36,054 nucleotides of DNA from Lachnospiraceae bacterium (lineage in GTDB: Bacteria; Bacillota; Clostridia; Lachnospirales; Lachnospiraceae). Each line of letters begins with the position of its first letter. The first letter of the stretch is position 1. The notes under the pieces were generated by a model. It ran no database searches, was not told the DNA's origin, and saw only the letters and a program-made list of their open reading frames with translations. Location of the stretch: NCBI GenBank assembly GCA_021771695.1, contig JAETON010000026.1, positions 1 through 36,054 on the forward strand, written 5' to 3'. Positions 8,094 to 17,065 of this stretch are shown in pieces. Both the position numbers and the translations under genes were made by a program.

Positions 8094-10733
8094 ATGAAGA
8101 AAGAATTAGAAAAAACTTACAATCCGGGTGCTATTGAGGAGCGCCTGTATCAAAAGTGGATGGATAACAAGTATTTTCATGCGGAAGTAGACCGCACAAA
8201 GAAACCATATACGATTGTGATTCCACCGCCAAATATTACAGGAAAGCTTCATATGGGACATGCATTGGATGAAACGCTTCAGGACATTTTGATTCGTTTC
8301 AAAAAAATGCAGGGATTTAATACTTTGTGGCAGCCGGGAACGGATCATGCAAGTATTGCTACAGAGGTTAAAATCATCAATGCGTTAAAAGAAGAAGGTA
8401 TTGATAAAGAAGATTTGGGACGCGAAAAGTTTTTGGAGCGTGCATGGGAATGGAAAGAAGAATACGGCGGAACGATTGTCAGCCAGTTAAAGAAATTAGG
8501 TTCTGCATGTGACTGGGATCGAGAGCGTTTTACGCTGGATGAAGGATGTTCCAAAGCGGTACAGGAAGTATTTATTAAATTATATGAAAAAGGATATATT
8601 TACAGAGGTTCCAGAATTATCAACTGGTGTCCGGTCTGTCAGACATCTATTTCTGATGCAGAGGTAGAATACGAAGATCAAGCAGGACATTTCTGGCACA
8701 TTAAGTATCCGGTGGTTGGAAGTGACGAATATGTAGAAATCGCAACGACACGTCCGGAAACACTGCTTGGAGATACTGCAGTTGCAGTTCATCCGGAAGA
8801 TGAAAGGTATACTCACCTGGTAGGAAAAATGTTAGAGCTGCCTTTATGTGATCGACAGATTCCAGTAGTAGCAGATGAATATGTTGACCGTGAATTTGGA
8901 ACTGGTGCAGTAAAAATTACGCCTGCCCATGATCCAAATGACTTTGAAGTTGGAAAGCGTCATCATCTGCCGGAAATTAATATTTTGAATGATGATGCTA
9001 CGATTAATCAAAATGGCGGGAAATATGCAGGGATGGATCGTTATGAAGCCAGAGAAGCCATGGTAAAAGATTTGGAAGAACAGGGATATCTTGTGAAAAT
9101 CAAAGACCACGAGCATAATGTAGGAACTCATGACCGCTGTGGAACAACCATTGAACCAATGGTAAAACCACAATGGTTTGTAAAAATGGATGAACTGGCC
9201 AAACCTGCCATTGAGGCAGTGAAAAATGGAGATTTGAAGTTTGTTCCGGAACGATATACCAAAACATATCTTCACTGGCTGGAAAACATTCGTGATTGGT
9301 GTATTTCCAGACAGTTATGGTGGGGACACCGGATTCCGGCATATTACTGTGATGAATGTGGAGAAGTGGTTGTTGCTGCTGAAGCACCGGAGGTATGTCC
9401 GAAATGCGGATGCAAGCATTTGACACAGGATGAAGATACTTTGGATACATGGTTCAGTTCTGCACTTTGGCCTTTCTCAACACTTGGATGGCCGGATAAG
9501 ACAGAGGAATTGGATTATTTCTATCCGACGAATACTTTGGTAACCGGATATGATATTATCTTTTTCTGGGTTGTACGAATGGTGTTCTCAGGATATGAAC
9601 ATACAGGGAAATGTCCATTTGACACTGTTTTAATTCATGGATTGGTTCGTGACGATCAGGGACGTAAGATGAGTAAATCTCTTGGAAACGGAATTGATCC
9701 GCTGGAAGTTATCACTCAATATGGTGCAGATGCATTGAGATTTACACTGGTAACAGGAAATGCACCGGGAAATGATATGCGTTTTTATATGGAACGTGTA
9801 GAAGCCAGCCGAAATTTTGCCAATAAGATTTGGAATGCATCCAGATTTATTATGATGAATATGGAACAGGCAGATTTTTCACAAGTTACATTGGATGATT
9901 TGACAAGTGCAGATAAATGGATTTTATCTAAGCTGAATACTTTGGCAAAAGATGTAACCGACAATATGGAAAAATATGAGCTGGGAATTGCCGTTCAAAA
10001 GTTGAATGATTTTCTTTGGGAAGAATTCTGTGACTGGTATATTGAAATGGTGAAACCTCGTCTGTACAATGACGAAGATGAAACAAAAGCGGCAGCTTTA
10101 TGGACGTTAAATACAGTACTTACAGAAGCTCTGAAACTGCTGCATCCATATATGCCGTTTATTACAGAAGAAATTTACTGCAATCTGACAGATGAAGAAT
10201 CTATCATGCTTGCGAAGTGGCCGGTATTTAAGGAAGAATGGAATTTTGAAAAAGATGAAAAAGCAGTGGAAACGATTAAAGAAGCAGTCCGCGGCATCCG
10301 AAATATCCGTGCAGAAATGAATGTATCTCCGAAGAAAAAAGCACAGGTATATGTCGTATCTGAAAATGTAGAAGTCAGAGATATCTTTGAGCAAGGGAAG
10401 GTGTTCTTTGCAACTCTTGGATATGCAAGTGAAGTAATTATCCAGAACGATCAGCAAGGAATCGGAGAAGACGCAGTTTCTACAGTGATTCCAGAGGCAG
10501 TGATTTATATGCCGTTTGCAGAGCTGGTTAATATTGCAAAAGAAAAAGAACGCCTTGCAAAAGAACAGAAGCGTCTAAATGGAGAAATCAAACGCTGCGA
10601 GGGAATGCTTGGAAATGAAAAATTTGTAAGTAAAGCACCGGCAGCAAAAGTTCAGGAAGAAAAAGATAAACTGGCAAAATATCAGCAGATGTTAGAACAG
10701 GTAGAAGGACAGCTTGCAAGATTAAATAAATAG
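8094..10733 (+). CDS. valS: Valyl-tRNA synthetase
   Basis: 879 residues, the usual length. It charges tRNA-Val with valine in the cytoplasm. The class I signatures are clear: [15 protein letters not shown] at 44-58 (HIGH motif) and KMSKS at 525-529. The editing (CP1) domain lies between them (for example [11 protein letters not shown]), and a C4 zinc knuckle CDECG...CPKCGC lies near residues 421-440. The last 70 residues form the ValRS C-terminal coiled-coil arm ([19 protein letters not shown]). Start: ATG 8094 with TAGGAG eight bases upstream. It begins 24 bases after the preceding operon with no T-box or separate promoter in between, so it is probably cotranscribed with that unit. Confidence 0.98.
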   Translation: MKKELEKTYNPGAIEERLYQKWMDNKYFHAEVDRTKKPYTIVIPPPNITGKLHMGHALDETLQDILIRFKKMQGFNTLWQPGTDHASIATEVKIINALKEEGIDKEDLGREKFLERAWEWKEEYGGTIVSQLKKLGSACDWDRERFTLDEGCSKAVQEVFIKLYEKGYIYRGSRIINWCPVCQTSISDAEVEYEDQAGHFWHIKYPVVGSDEYVEIATTRPETLLGDTAVAVHPEDERYTHLVGKMLELPLCDRQIPVVADEYVDREFGTGAVKITPAHDPNDFEVGKRHHLPEINILNDDATINQNGGKYAGMDRYEAREAMVKDLEEQGYLVKIKDHEHNVGTHDRCGTTIEPMVKPQWFVKMDELAKPAIEAVKNGDLKFVPERYTKTYLHWLENIRDWCISRQLWWGHRIPAYYCDECGEVVVAAEAPEVCPKCGCKHLTQDEDTLDTWFSSALWPFSTLGWPDKTEELDYFYPTNTLVTGYDIIFFWVVRMVFSGYEHTGKCPFDTVLIHGLVRDDQGRKMSKSLGNGIDPLEVITQYGADALRFTLVTGNAPGNDMRFYMERVEASRNFANKIWNASRFIMMNMEQADFSQVTLDDLTSADKWILSKLNTLAKDVTDNMEKYELGIAVQKLNDFLWEEFCDWYIEMVKPRLYNDEDETKAAALWTLNTVLTEALKLLHPYMPFITEEIYCNLTDEESIMLAKWPVFKEEWNFEKDEKAVETIKEAVRGIRNIRAEMNVSPKKKAQVYVVSENVEVRDIFEQGKVFFATLGYASEVIIQNDQQGIGEDAVSTVIPEAVIYMPFAELVNIAKEKERLAKEQKRLNGEIKRCEGMLGNEKFVSKAPAAKVQEEKDKLAKYQQMLEQVEGQLARLNK

Positions 10734-10746
10734 TTTGAGAATTGTA

Positions 10747-10772
10747 AAATGGGCGGCTAAGGCCGTCCATTT
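10747..10772 (+). terminator. Hairpin after valS, weak terminator
   Basis: ATGGGCGGC pairs with GCCGTCCAT around a TAAG loop (9 bp, one G-U), extended by A-T pairs. Only two Ts follow before A-rich sequence, so intrinsic termination would be weak. Confidence 0.5.
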
Positions 10773-10786
10773 AAAAATAACGAAAC

Positions 10787-10813
10787 TTGACAAGAGTTTC
10801 AAATTATGATAAT
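10787..10813 (+). promoter_or_regulatory. Possible promoter of the thi operon
   Basis: A perfect -35 TTGACA (10787-10792) is followed by GATAAT (10808-10813) with a short 15-base spacer inside TATGATAAT. The spacing is below optimum, so the call is tentative. It would start a transcript of about 100 bases before thiS. Confidence 0.4.
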
Positions 10814-10835
10814 TTCTATACAGAGTGAATTTGAG

Positions 10836-10893
10836 AAAAAGGTTCACGAAGGGGCACACCACCTCGGGTGTGGTTTTCTTCGTGGACCTTTTT
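10836..10893 (+). terminator. Long leader hairpin upstream of thiS (terminator/attenuator-like)
   Basis: AAAAAGGTTCACGAAG (10836-10851) pairs with CTTCGTGGACCTTTTT (10878-10893) over 16 positions with one G-U. Inside it a second stem CACACC/GGTGTG (10855-10860 with 10867-10872) closes ACCTCG. The T-run makes it a good intrinsic terminator. It sits between the putative promoter and thiS, so it could be a regulated attenuator. No TPP-riboswitch core (CUGAGA and its partners) is visible in the 190-base gap. Confidence 0.65.
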
Positions 10894-10924
10894 CTTTTTA
10901 TATGATGCATTAGGAGGATAAGTA

Positions 10925-11119
10925 ATGAAAGTAAATGGTGAGGCGAAACCTTTAAAAACAGAAATATCCCTTTTGGATTTCCTTATAAAAGAGGGATATC
11001 AAATTTCAAGAATTGCAGTGGAGCGAAATGGCAGGATTATTTCAAACGGCGAATATGCTAATGTAATTTTAAGTGATGCAGATACATTGGAAGTAGTTTC
11101 TTTTGTTGGCGGCGGCTGA
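10925..11119 (+). CDS. thiS: Thiamine biosynthesis sulfur carrier protein ThiS
   Basis: A 64-residue beta-grasp (ubiquitin-like) protein ending in FVGGG. The C-terminal Gly-Gly is the site that is adenylated and converted to thiocarboxylate to give sulfur to the thiazole ring. It begins MKVNGEAKP with I-S-L-L-D-F-L typical of the family. Start: ATG 10925 with AGGAGG eight bases upstream. It is the first gene of thiS-thiG-thiH. No thiF adenylyltransferase gene lies in this cluster, so activation must rely on one elsewhere or on a MoeB-like enzyme. Confidence 0.94.
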   Translation: MKVNGEAKPLKTEISLLDFLIKEGYQISRIAVERNGRIISNGEYANVILSDADTLEVVSFVGGG

Positions 11120-11163
11120 TCGTTAAGGGAGAAAATAAAATCAGATTTTAAAGGAGAAATAAA

Positions 11164-11934
11164 ATGAAACAGGATAAGTTAGTAATTGGCGGACATGAGT
11201 TTGATTCCAGATTTATTTTGGGCTCTGGAAAGTATTCTTTGGATTTAATCAATGCAGCAGTGCAGAATGCAGGAGCACAAATTATTACACTGGCACTCCG
11301 CAGAACCAATACGGGGGATACAGCAAATATTTTAGATTACATTCCAGAAGGGGTAACATTACTTCCGAATACATCCGGTGCAAGAAATGCAGAAGAAGCA
11401 GTGCGCATTGCAAGACTTGCCAGAGAAGTTGGATGCGGCGATTTCGTGAAAATTGAAGTGATTCATGATTCTAAATATCTGCTCCCGGATAATTATGAAA
11501 CAATCAAAGCAACAGAGATTCTTGCGAAAGAAGGATTTGTCGTTATGCCGTATATGTACCCGGATTTGAATGCAGCAAGAGATTTGGTGAATGCAGGAGC
11601 GGCTTCTATTATGCCTCTTGGAGCGCCAATTGGCTCTAATAAAGGTATTTGTACCAAAGATTTTATTCAGATTTTGATTGATGAAATTGATTTACCAATC
11701 ATTGTAGATGCTGGAATTGGAAAACCATCTCAGGCATGTGAAGCTATGGAAATGGGGGCAGCAGCAGTTATGGCAAATACAGCGATTGCAACAGCAGGAG
11801 ATATTCCGGCGATGGCAGAAGCATTTAAGAAAGCAATTGAAGCAGGAAGAAGTGCGTATCTTGCAGGACTTGGAAGAGTTATCGAAAAAGGCGGAAGTGC
11901 ATCATCACCATTGACAGGATTTTTAAAAGACTAG
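11164..11934 (+). CDS. thiG: Thiazole synthase ThiG
   Basis: A 256-residue TIM-barrel enzyme that condenses deoxyxylulose 5-phosphate, dehydroglycine and ThiS-thiocarboxylate into the thiazole phosphate. Visible are FILGSGKY at 18-24, TLALRR at 42-47, [15 protein letters not shown] (66-80), the imine-forming lysine K96 in FVKIEVI, and the phosphate-binding VDAGIGKPS and MANTAIA regions. Length is standard. Start: ATG 11164 with AAAGGAG upstream. It lies 44 bases after thiS and 9 bases before thiH; ThiG normally complexes with both neighbours. Confidence 0.97.
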   Translation: MKQDKLVIGGHEFDSRFILGSGKYSLDLINAAVQNAGAQIITLALRRTNTGDTANILDYIPEGVTLLPNTSGARNAEEAVRIARLAREVGCGDFVKIEVIHDSKYLLPDNYETIKATEILAKEGFVVMPYMYPDLNAARDLVNAGAASIMPLGAPIGSNKGICTKDFIQILIDEIDLPIIVDAGIGKPSQACEAMEMGAAAVMANTAIATAGDIPAMAEAFKKAIEAGRSAYLAGLGRVIEKGGSASSPLTGFLKD

Positions 11935-11943
11935 GAGGGTATT

Positions 11944-13107
11944 ATGAGCAAGCGAATTGATAAAAACACGAACCACATGCAGTATACCGAGGATATGGAA
12001 GCGATTGACTCTGATATCATGGATCAGGTTATTGCAGAGATGGAAGCCTATGATGCTGCAAAATATACAGCAGCAGATGTAAAACGTGCATTGGATGCAG
12101 AAACTTGTTCTCCAGAAGATTTTAAAGCTTTACTTTCTCCGGCAGCACTTCCATTTTTGGAAGAAATCGCTCAAAAAGCACAAAAAGAAACAAGAAAACA
12201 TTTTGGAAATTCTGTGATGATGTTTACACCACTTTACATTGCCAATTATTGTGAGAATTACTGCATTTACTGTGGATTCAACTGCAACAATAAGATTAAA
12301 CGTGCGAAATTAAATACGGAAGAGATTGAAAAAGAAATGCGGACAATTGCAGAAACCGGATTGGAAGAAATTTTGATTCTGACTGGAGAAAGCCCGAATA
12401 TGTCCAGTGTGGAATATATCGGAGAAGCGTGTAAAATCGCAAGAAAATATTTTAAGGTAGTTGGATTGGAAGTATATCCGATGGATTCCAAGGATTATGC
12501 ATATCTCCATGAATGCGGAGCTGATTTTGTAACGGTGTTTCAGGAAACTTATAATTCAGAAAAATATAAAACACTGCATTTGGGCGGAAGAAAAAGAATT
12601 TTCCCATATCGTTTCAATGCACAGGAGCGTGCGGTTATGGGTGGTATCCGCGGAGTTGGTTTTGCGGCACTTCTTGGATTGGATGATTTCCGAAAGGATG
12701 CTTTGGCAACTGGAATGCATGCCTATTTATTACAGAGAAAATATCCTCATGCGGAAATTGCATTTTCTTGTCCGAGATTACGGCCAATTATCAATAATGA
12801 TAAAATTAATCCGAAAGATGTTCATGAACCTCAATTGCTGCAAGTTATCTGCGCCTATCGTATTTTTATGCCATTCGCAAGTATCACGATTTCCAGCAGA
12901 GAATGTGCAAGATTCCGTGATAATATCATTCAGATTGCAGCTACAAAGATTTCAGCAGGTGTCAATGTCGGAATCGGAGGTCATACTGGAGAAGAAAAAG
13001 GAGACGAGCAGTTTGAAATTGATGATGCAAGAAATGTAGAGGAAATCTATCAGATGATTGAAGAAAAAGGAATGCAGCCAGTTATGACGGATTATATTTA
13101 TGTATAG
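11944..13107 (+). CDS. thiH: 2-iminoacetate synthase ThiH (radical SAM)
   Basis: 387 residues. The radical SAM cluster motif CENYCIYC (C103, C107, C110; CX3CX2C) binds the 4Fe-4S cluster and SAM. The enzyme cleaves tyrosine to p-cresol and dehydroglycine, the nitrogen donor for ThiG in anaerobes; aerobes use ThiO instead, so its presence fits an anaerobic host. The ThiH/HydG-type sequence LTGESPNMSSVEYI and the C-terminal ITISSRECARFRD region are present. Start: ATG 11944 with TAGGAGG upstream. It is the last gene of the operon, followed by a clear terminator. Confidence 0.96.
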   Translation: MSKRIDKNTNHMQYTEDMEAIDSDIMDQVIAEMEAYDAAKYTAADVKRALDAETCSPEDFKALLSPAALPFLEEIAQKAQKETRKHFGNSVMMFTPLYIANYCENYCIYCGFNCNNKIKRAKLNTEEIEKEMRTIAETGLEEILILTGESPNMSSVEYIGEACKIARKYFKVVGLEVYPMDSKDYAYLHECGADFVTVFQETYNSEKYKTLHLGGRKRIFPYRFNAQERAVMGGIRGVGFAALLGLDDFRKDALATGMHAYLLQRKYPHAEIAFSCPRLRPIINNDKINPKDVHEPQLLQVICAYRIFMPFASITISSRECARFRDNIIQIAATKISAGVNVGIGGHTGEEKGDEQFEIDDARNVEEIYQMIEEKGMQPVMTDYIYV

Positions 13108-13126
13108 GAAATTATAGTCGGATTGG

Positions 13127-13172
13127 AAAGTCGTTTTGTGAAAAATTGTTTTTGCAAAATGACTTTTTCTTT
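13127..13172 (+). terminator. Terminator after thiH
   Basis: AAAGTCGTTTTG (13127-13138) pairs with CAAAATGACTTT (13155-13166), with one G-U, followed by TTCTTTT. It ends the thi operon. Confidence 0.8.
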
Positions 13173-13217
13173 TGCAAAATTTTTTGGAAATTTAAGAAAA
13201 TGGCATACCTGCGTCCC

Positions 13218-13246
13218 TTGTCCATCCTGCTTTTTCATGGTATGAT
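13218..13246 (+). promoter_or_regulatory. Sigma-A promoter of the pyrimidine operon
   Basis: TTGTCC (13218-13223), a 17-base spacer, then TATGAT (13241-13246). Transcription would start near 13253, which rules out the in-frame ATGs at 13250 and 13256 as translation starts and leaves a leader of about 35 bases, too short for a PyrR attenuator. Confidence 0.72.
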
Positions 13247-13288
13247 AAATTGAATATGAATAGACAGATTTTGAAAAGGAGATTTGCC

Positions 13289-14212
13289 GTGATTAATCAA
13301 TTAGTAAAAAATATTAAAAAACTGGATGCGCCAATTGTTGTGGGATTAGATCCCATGCTTGATTACGTGCCGGAACATATATTAAAAGCAGCTTTTGATG
13401 AGTATGGAGAAACTTTAGAAGGAGCCGCAGAGGCTGTCTGGCAGTTTAACAAAGGGATTATTGATCGTACATACGATTTAATTCCAGCAGTAAAACCTCA
13501 GATTGCCATGTATGAGCAGTTCGGAATTCCGGGACTTATGGCATTCAATAAAACTTGTGAGTATGCAAAGAGCAAAGGACTGGTGATTATTGGAGATATT
13601 AAACGTGGAGATATTGGTTCTACATCCAAAGCTTATGCCATTGGACATGTTGGAAAAGTACAGGTAGGAAATAAAACATACAGTGGATTTTGTGAGGATT
13701 TCGTAACTGTCAATCCTTATCTTGGAAGTGACGGGGTCCGCCCGTTTATGGAAGTCTGCAAAGAAGAAAAGAAAGGCATGTTTATCCTTGTAAAGACATC
13801 CAATCCATCCAGCGGTGAATTTCAGGATCAGGAAGTTCATGGAAAACCAGTTTATGAACTGGTAGCTGAGAAAGTAGCAGCTTGGGGTGATGAGCTGATG
13901 GGAGATTCTTACAGCTATATTGGAGCTGTTGTCGGCGCAACGTATCCTAAGATGGGTGAAATTCTAAGAAAGGTGATGCCAAAGACTTATATTTTAGTAC
14001 CTGGATATGGGGCACAGGGAGGACAGGCCAAAGACCTTGCACCATTTTTTAATGAGGATGGTTTGGGAGCAATTGTAAATTCTTCCAGAGGAATTATCTG
14101 TGCGTATAAGCAGGAACAATACAGCCGGTTTGGAGCCGAAAATTATGCCGATGCGTCCAGACAGGCAGTTTTAGATATGAAAGAAGATTTAAGACAAGCT
14201 TGGGAACAATAA
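13289..14212 (+). CDS. pyrF: Orotidine 5'-phosphate decarboxylase, long (type 2) form
   Basis: 307 residues. It decarboxylates OMP to UMP, the last step of UMP synthesis. The catalytic region reads GDIKRGDIGST (DxKRGDI), typical of the longer PyrF form found in Clostridia and mycobacteria; VVGLDPMLDYVPE near the N-terminus, VNPYLGSDGV and LVPGYGAQGG (phosphate binding) agree. Start: GTG at 13289 with AAAAGGAGA seven bases upstream. The upstream in-frame ATG codons lie at or before the predicted transcription start, so GTG is preferred. It is the first gene of pyrF-pyrK-pyrD-CBS-pyrE. Confidence 0.95.
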   Translation: MINQLVKNIKKLDAPIVVGLDPMLDYVPEHILKAAFDEYGETLEGAAEAVWQFNKGIIDRTYDLIPAVKPQIAMYEQFGIPGLMAFNKTCEYAKSKGLVIIGDIKRGDIGSTSKAYAIGHVGKVQVGNKTYSGFCEDFVTVNPYLGSDGVRPFMEVCKEEKKGMFILVKTSNPSSGEFQDQEVHGKPVYELVAEKVAAWGDELMGDSYSYIGAVVGATYPKMGEILRKVMPKTYILVPGYGAQGGQAKDLAPFFNEDGLGAIVNSSRGIICAYKQEQYSRFGAENYADASRQAVLDMKEDLRQAWEQ

Positions 14213-14224
14213 AAGGAGATGCCA

Positions 14225-14992
14225 ATGAGTAAAAAGCAAGTGATGGCAGAGATTTTAAGTCAGACATCTCTGGCAGATGGAATTTATGATATGACGGTGA
14301 AAGCAGAAGAAATTGCTGTACAAGCAAAAGCAGGACAGTTTATTTCCGTTTATATAAATGACAAAAGTAAGATTTTGCCAAGACCAATCAGTATTTGCGG
14401 GATCAATAAAGAAGAAGGAACACTTCGTATTGTATACAGAGTTGCTGGAGAAGGAACTGCACAGTTATCTTCTTGTGAAGCAGGAGAGAAAATAAAGATT
14501 CTTGGACCTTTAGGAAACGGGTTTACTCAAAAAAAAGAAAAAGCTGTTTTAATTGGAGGTGGAATCGGAATTCCGCCGATGTTAGAATTGGCCAAACAGC
14601 TTTCTTGCGAAAAAACGATTGTGCTTGGTTATCGTGACAGCCGGTTGTTTTTAAAAGATGAATTTGAATCCTATGGAACGGTTGTTGTATCTACAGAAGA
14701 TGGCTCTGCGGGAACCAAGGGAAATGTCATTGATGCCATCAAAGAGCAGGGAGTGGAAGGAAGTATCATTTATGCCTGTGGTCCAACTCCAATGCTTCGA
14801 GGCATTAAAGCTTATGCCGAGGAACATGAAATGGAAGCACAGATTTCTATGGAAGAGAGAATGGCTTGTGGAATCGGAGCATGTCTTGCATGCGTATGTC
14901 AGTCAAAAGATATTGACAGTCATTCTCATGTTCATAATAAACGTGTATGCAAAGATGGACCGGTTTTTGATGCCAGGGAGGTGGAACTGTAA
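14225..14992 (+). CDS. pyrK: Dihydroorotate dehydrogenase electron transfer subunit PyrK
   Basis: 255 residues. It is a ferredoxin-reductase-like subunit passing electrons from PyrD to NAD+ via FAD and a 2Fe-2S cluster. FAD-binding RPISI is at 53-57, the NAD-binding GGGIGIPPML at 111-120, and the cluster ligands are C215, C220, C223 and C242. Start: ATG 14225 with AAAAGGAG six bases upstream; an earlier in-frame ATG at 14219 directly abuts the ribosome site and is unlikely. The stop overlaps the pyrD start by one base (TAATG), which suits equimolar subunits. Confidence 0.96.
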   Translation: MSKKQVMAEILSQTSLADGIYDMTVKAEEIAVQAKAGQFISVYINDKSKILPRPISICGINKEEGTLRIVYRVAGEGTAQLSSCEAGEKIKILGPLGNGFTQKKEKAVLIGGGIGIPPMLELAKQLSCEKTIVLGYRDSRLFLKDEFESYGTVVVSTEDGSAGTKGNVIDAIKEQGVEGSIIYACGPTPMLRGIKAYAEEHEMEAQISMEERMACGIGACLACVCQSKDIDSHSHVHNKRVCKDGPVFDAREVEL

Positions 14993-15894
14993 TGAATTTA
15001 TCTGTAAATATTGCAGGAGTTACCATGAAGAATCCGGTGACCACAGGTTCTGGTACATTTGGCTCCGGGCAGGAATATAATGAATTTGTGGATTTAAGTA
15101 AATTGGGTGCAGTGACAACAAAAGGAGTTGCCAACGTACCATGGCCGGGAAATCCAACAACGAGAGTTGCAGAAGTTTATGGGGGAATGTTAAATGCCAT
15201 TGGACTCCAAAATCCTGGAATTGATGTATTTATTGAACGTGATATTCCGTTTTTAAAAGAAGCGGGAGCATCTATTATTGTGAATGTTTGTGGAAAGTCT
15301 GAGAAAGATTATGTAGAGGTTGTGGAACGTCTTTCAGACCAGCCGGTAGATTTATTAGAAATTAATGTCTCTTGTCCGAATGTGAAAGAAGGCGGAATTG
15401 CTTTTGGACAAGATCCGAAGGCGCTATATGAAATTACAAAAGCAGTAAAAGCAAAAGCCGCGCAGCCGATTATGATGAAATTAAGTCCCAATGTCACAGA
15501 TATTACGGAAATGGCAAAAGCAGCGGTAGAGGGCGGAAGTGATGCTTTGTCTTTGATTAATACGCTTACAGGAATGAAGATTGATATTGAGAAAAGAGAT
15601 TTTGTACTTGCCAATAAGACCGGGGGTATGTCTGGCCCTGCAATTAAACCAGTGGCAGTCCGTATGGTATATCAGGCAGCAAATGCAGTAGACGTACCAA
15701 TTATCGGTATGGGAGGAATTGCAACAGCCCAAGATGCTTTGGAATTTTTGATGGCTGGTGCAACAGCAGTATCCGTGGGAACAGCAAATTTTATGAATCC
15801 AACAGCAACCATGGATGTGATTCATGGAATTGAAGATTACATGAGACGTCATAAAATTGAGGATATTAATGAATTGATTGGTTGTGTAAAATAG
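14992..15894 (+). CDS. pyrD: Dihydroorotate dehydrogenase, class 1B catalytic subunit
   Basis: A 300-residue FMN TIM-barrel enzyme oxidising dihydroorotate to orotate. Class 1B is shown by the catalytic cysteine in NVSCPN (C128), by TTKG (K44), and by the pyrK gene directly upstream with a one-base overlap. The FMN phosphate-binding IIGMGGIATAQDALEF and the VSVGTANF region near the C-terminus are intact. Length is normal. Working with NAD+ through PyrK, it suits a fermentative cell without a quinone chain. Confidence 0.97.
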   Translation: MNLSVNIAGVTMKNPVTTGSGTFGSGQEYNEFVDLSKLGAVTTKGVANVPWPGNPTTRVAEVYGGMLNAIGLQNPGIDVFIERDIPFLKEAGASIIVNVCGKSEKDYVEVVERLSDQPVDLLEINVSCPNVKEGGIAFGQDPKALYEITKAVKAKAAQPIMMKLSPNVTDITEMAKAAVEGGSDALSLINTLTGMKIDIEKRDFVLANKTGGMSGPAIKPVAVRMVYQAANAVDVPIIGMGGIATAQDALEFLMAGATAVSVGTANFMNPTATMDVIHGIEDYMRRHKIEDINELIGCVK

Positions 15895-15926
15895 CAGTCA
15901 AAAGTAAAAAACAGGGGTGATAAGAT

Positions 15927-16349
15927 ATGAATATTTTGTTTTTTCTGACTCCAAAAAAGGAAGTTGCATATATACCTGCGGAGGATACTCTGCGGCAGAC
16001 TTTAGAGAAAATGAAGTATCATGGATATACAGCAGTTCCAATGCTTACAAAAGAGGGGAAATACGCAGGAACAATTACGGAAGGTGATATTCTTTGGACG
16101 ATGCAGGAGCAATGTGGATGGGATTTGCAGATTGCAGAAAAGGTACGAATTCAAGATGTTCATCGAAGAAGAGATTATCAAGAAGTTTCAATTAATACGG
16201 ACATTGATGATTTGGTGGATGTAATAAAAGATCAGAATTTTGTACCAGTGAGTGATGATCAGAAAAATTTTATAGGGATTATTACAAGAAAAGATGTCAT
16301 AGAGTTTTATTATAATGAGTATCAAAAATTAGATCGAAAAGAAAATTAG
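15927..16349 (+). CDS. Small tandem CBS-domain protein inside the pyr operon
   Basis: 140 residues consisting of two CBS motifs, about 12-60 (TLRQTLEKMKYHGYTAVPML, then YAGTITEGDIL) and about 78-130 (FVPVSDDQKNFIGIITRKDV). CBS pairs bind adenine nucleotides or SAM and act as regulatory modules. No catalytic domain is attached. It sits between pyrD and pyrE with gaps of 32 and 18 bases and its own GGGGTGA ribosome site. Its place suggests a nucleotide sensor for the pathway, but that is inference; a stand-alone CBS protein could act elsewhere. Confidence 0.88.
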   Translation: MNILFFLTPKKEVAYIPAEDTLRQTLEKMKYHGYTAVPMLTKEGKYAGTITEGDILWTMQEQCGWDLQIAEKVRIQDVHRRRDYQEVSINTDIDDLVDVIKDQNFVPVSDDQKNFIGIITRKDVIEFYYNEYQKLDRKEN

Positions 16350-16367
16350 GAAGAACAGGAGAAAAAG

Positions 16368-17051
16368 ATGGAACAATATAAAAAAGAGTTTATTGAATTT
16401 ATGGTAGAATCCGACGTTTTAAAATTCGGAGACTTTACGTTAAAAAGCGGCAGAAAATCTCCATTTTTTATGAATGCCGGAGCATATGTTACGGGGAAAC
16501 AGTTAAAGAAGCTGGGAGAATATTATGCCAAAGCAATCTATGATAATTATGGACTGGATTTCGATGTTTTATTTGGACCAGCTTATAAAGGAATTCCTTT
16601 AGCTGTTGCCACAACGATGGCATTTGATGAATTGTATGGGAAAGAGGTAAGATACTGTTCAGACCGTAAAGAATTGAAAGATCATGGTGCGGATAAAGGA
16701 GGATTTTTAGGTGCATCTTTGCAGGATGGTGACCGTGTGATTATGATTGAAGATGTAACAACATCTGGAAAATCTATGGAAGAAACCGTGCCAAAGGTTC
16801 GGAATGCAGCGAATGTAGAAATTAAAGGGCTGATTGTTTCTTTAAATCGAAATGAAAAAGGAAAAGGCGGAAAAAAAACAGCGTTGGATGAAATCAAAGA
16901 TTTATATGGATTTGATACTGCAGCAATTGTTTCTATGCCGGAAGTCATTGAGGCCCTTTACAGGAAAGAATGTAAAGGAAAAGTTATTATTGATGATACA
17001 TTAAAATCAGCAATTGACGCATACTATGAAAAGTATGGCGTAGGGCAATAA
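16368..17051 (+). CDS. pyrE: Orotate phosphoribosyltransferase
   Basis: 227 residues. It joins orotate with PRPP to give OMP, the substrate of PyrF. The PRPP-binding signature VIMIEDVTTSGKS (124-136) is present, as are FTLKSGRKSPFF near the N-terminus and the flexible-loop region DRKELKDHGADKGGFLG (99-115). Length is within the range of the family. Start: ATG 16368 with CAGGAG upstream. It ends the pyr genes proper; the VanZ-like gene begins 15 bases later, so the transcript may continue. Confidence 0.97.
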   Translation: MEQYKKEFIEFMVESDVLKFGDFTLKSGRKSPFFMNAGAYVTGKQLKKLGEYYAKAIYDNYGLDFDVLFGPAYKGIPLAVATTMAFDELYGKEVRYCSDRKELKDHGADKGGFLGASLQDGDRVIMIEDVTTSGKSMEETVPKVRNAANVEIKGLIVSLNRNEKGKGGKKTALDEIKDLYGFDTAAIVSMPEVIEALYRKECKGKVIIDDTLKSAIDAYYEKYGVGQ

Positions 17052-17065
17052 GGATGGTTTTTTCA

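Noticed and set aside
8844-9450. Antisense reading frames within valS
   Set aside because: They are shadows of the valS frame with no ribosome site and rich in His, Phe and Ile as expected from reverse reading.
10733-10925. TPP riboswitch upstream of thiS
   Set aside because: I looked for the CUGAGA core, its ACCC partner and the GAACCUGAU segment; none is present in either strand of the gap.
13108-13250. PyrR-type attenuator before pyrF
   Set aside because: The only hairpin here is the thiH terminator, upstream of the predicted promoter; the pyr leader itself is about 35 bases.
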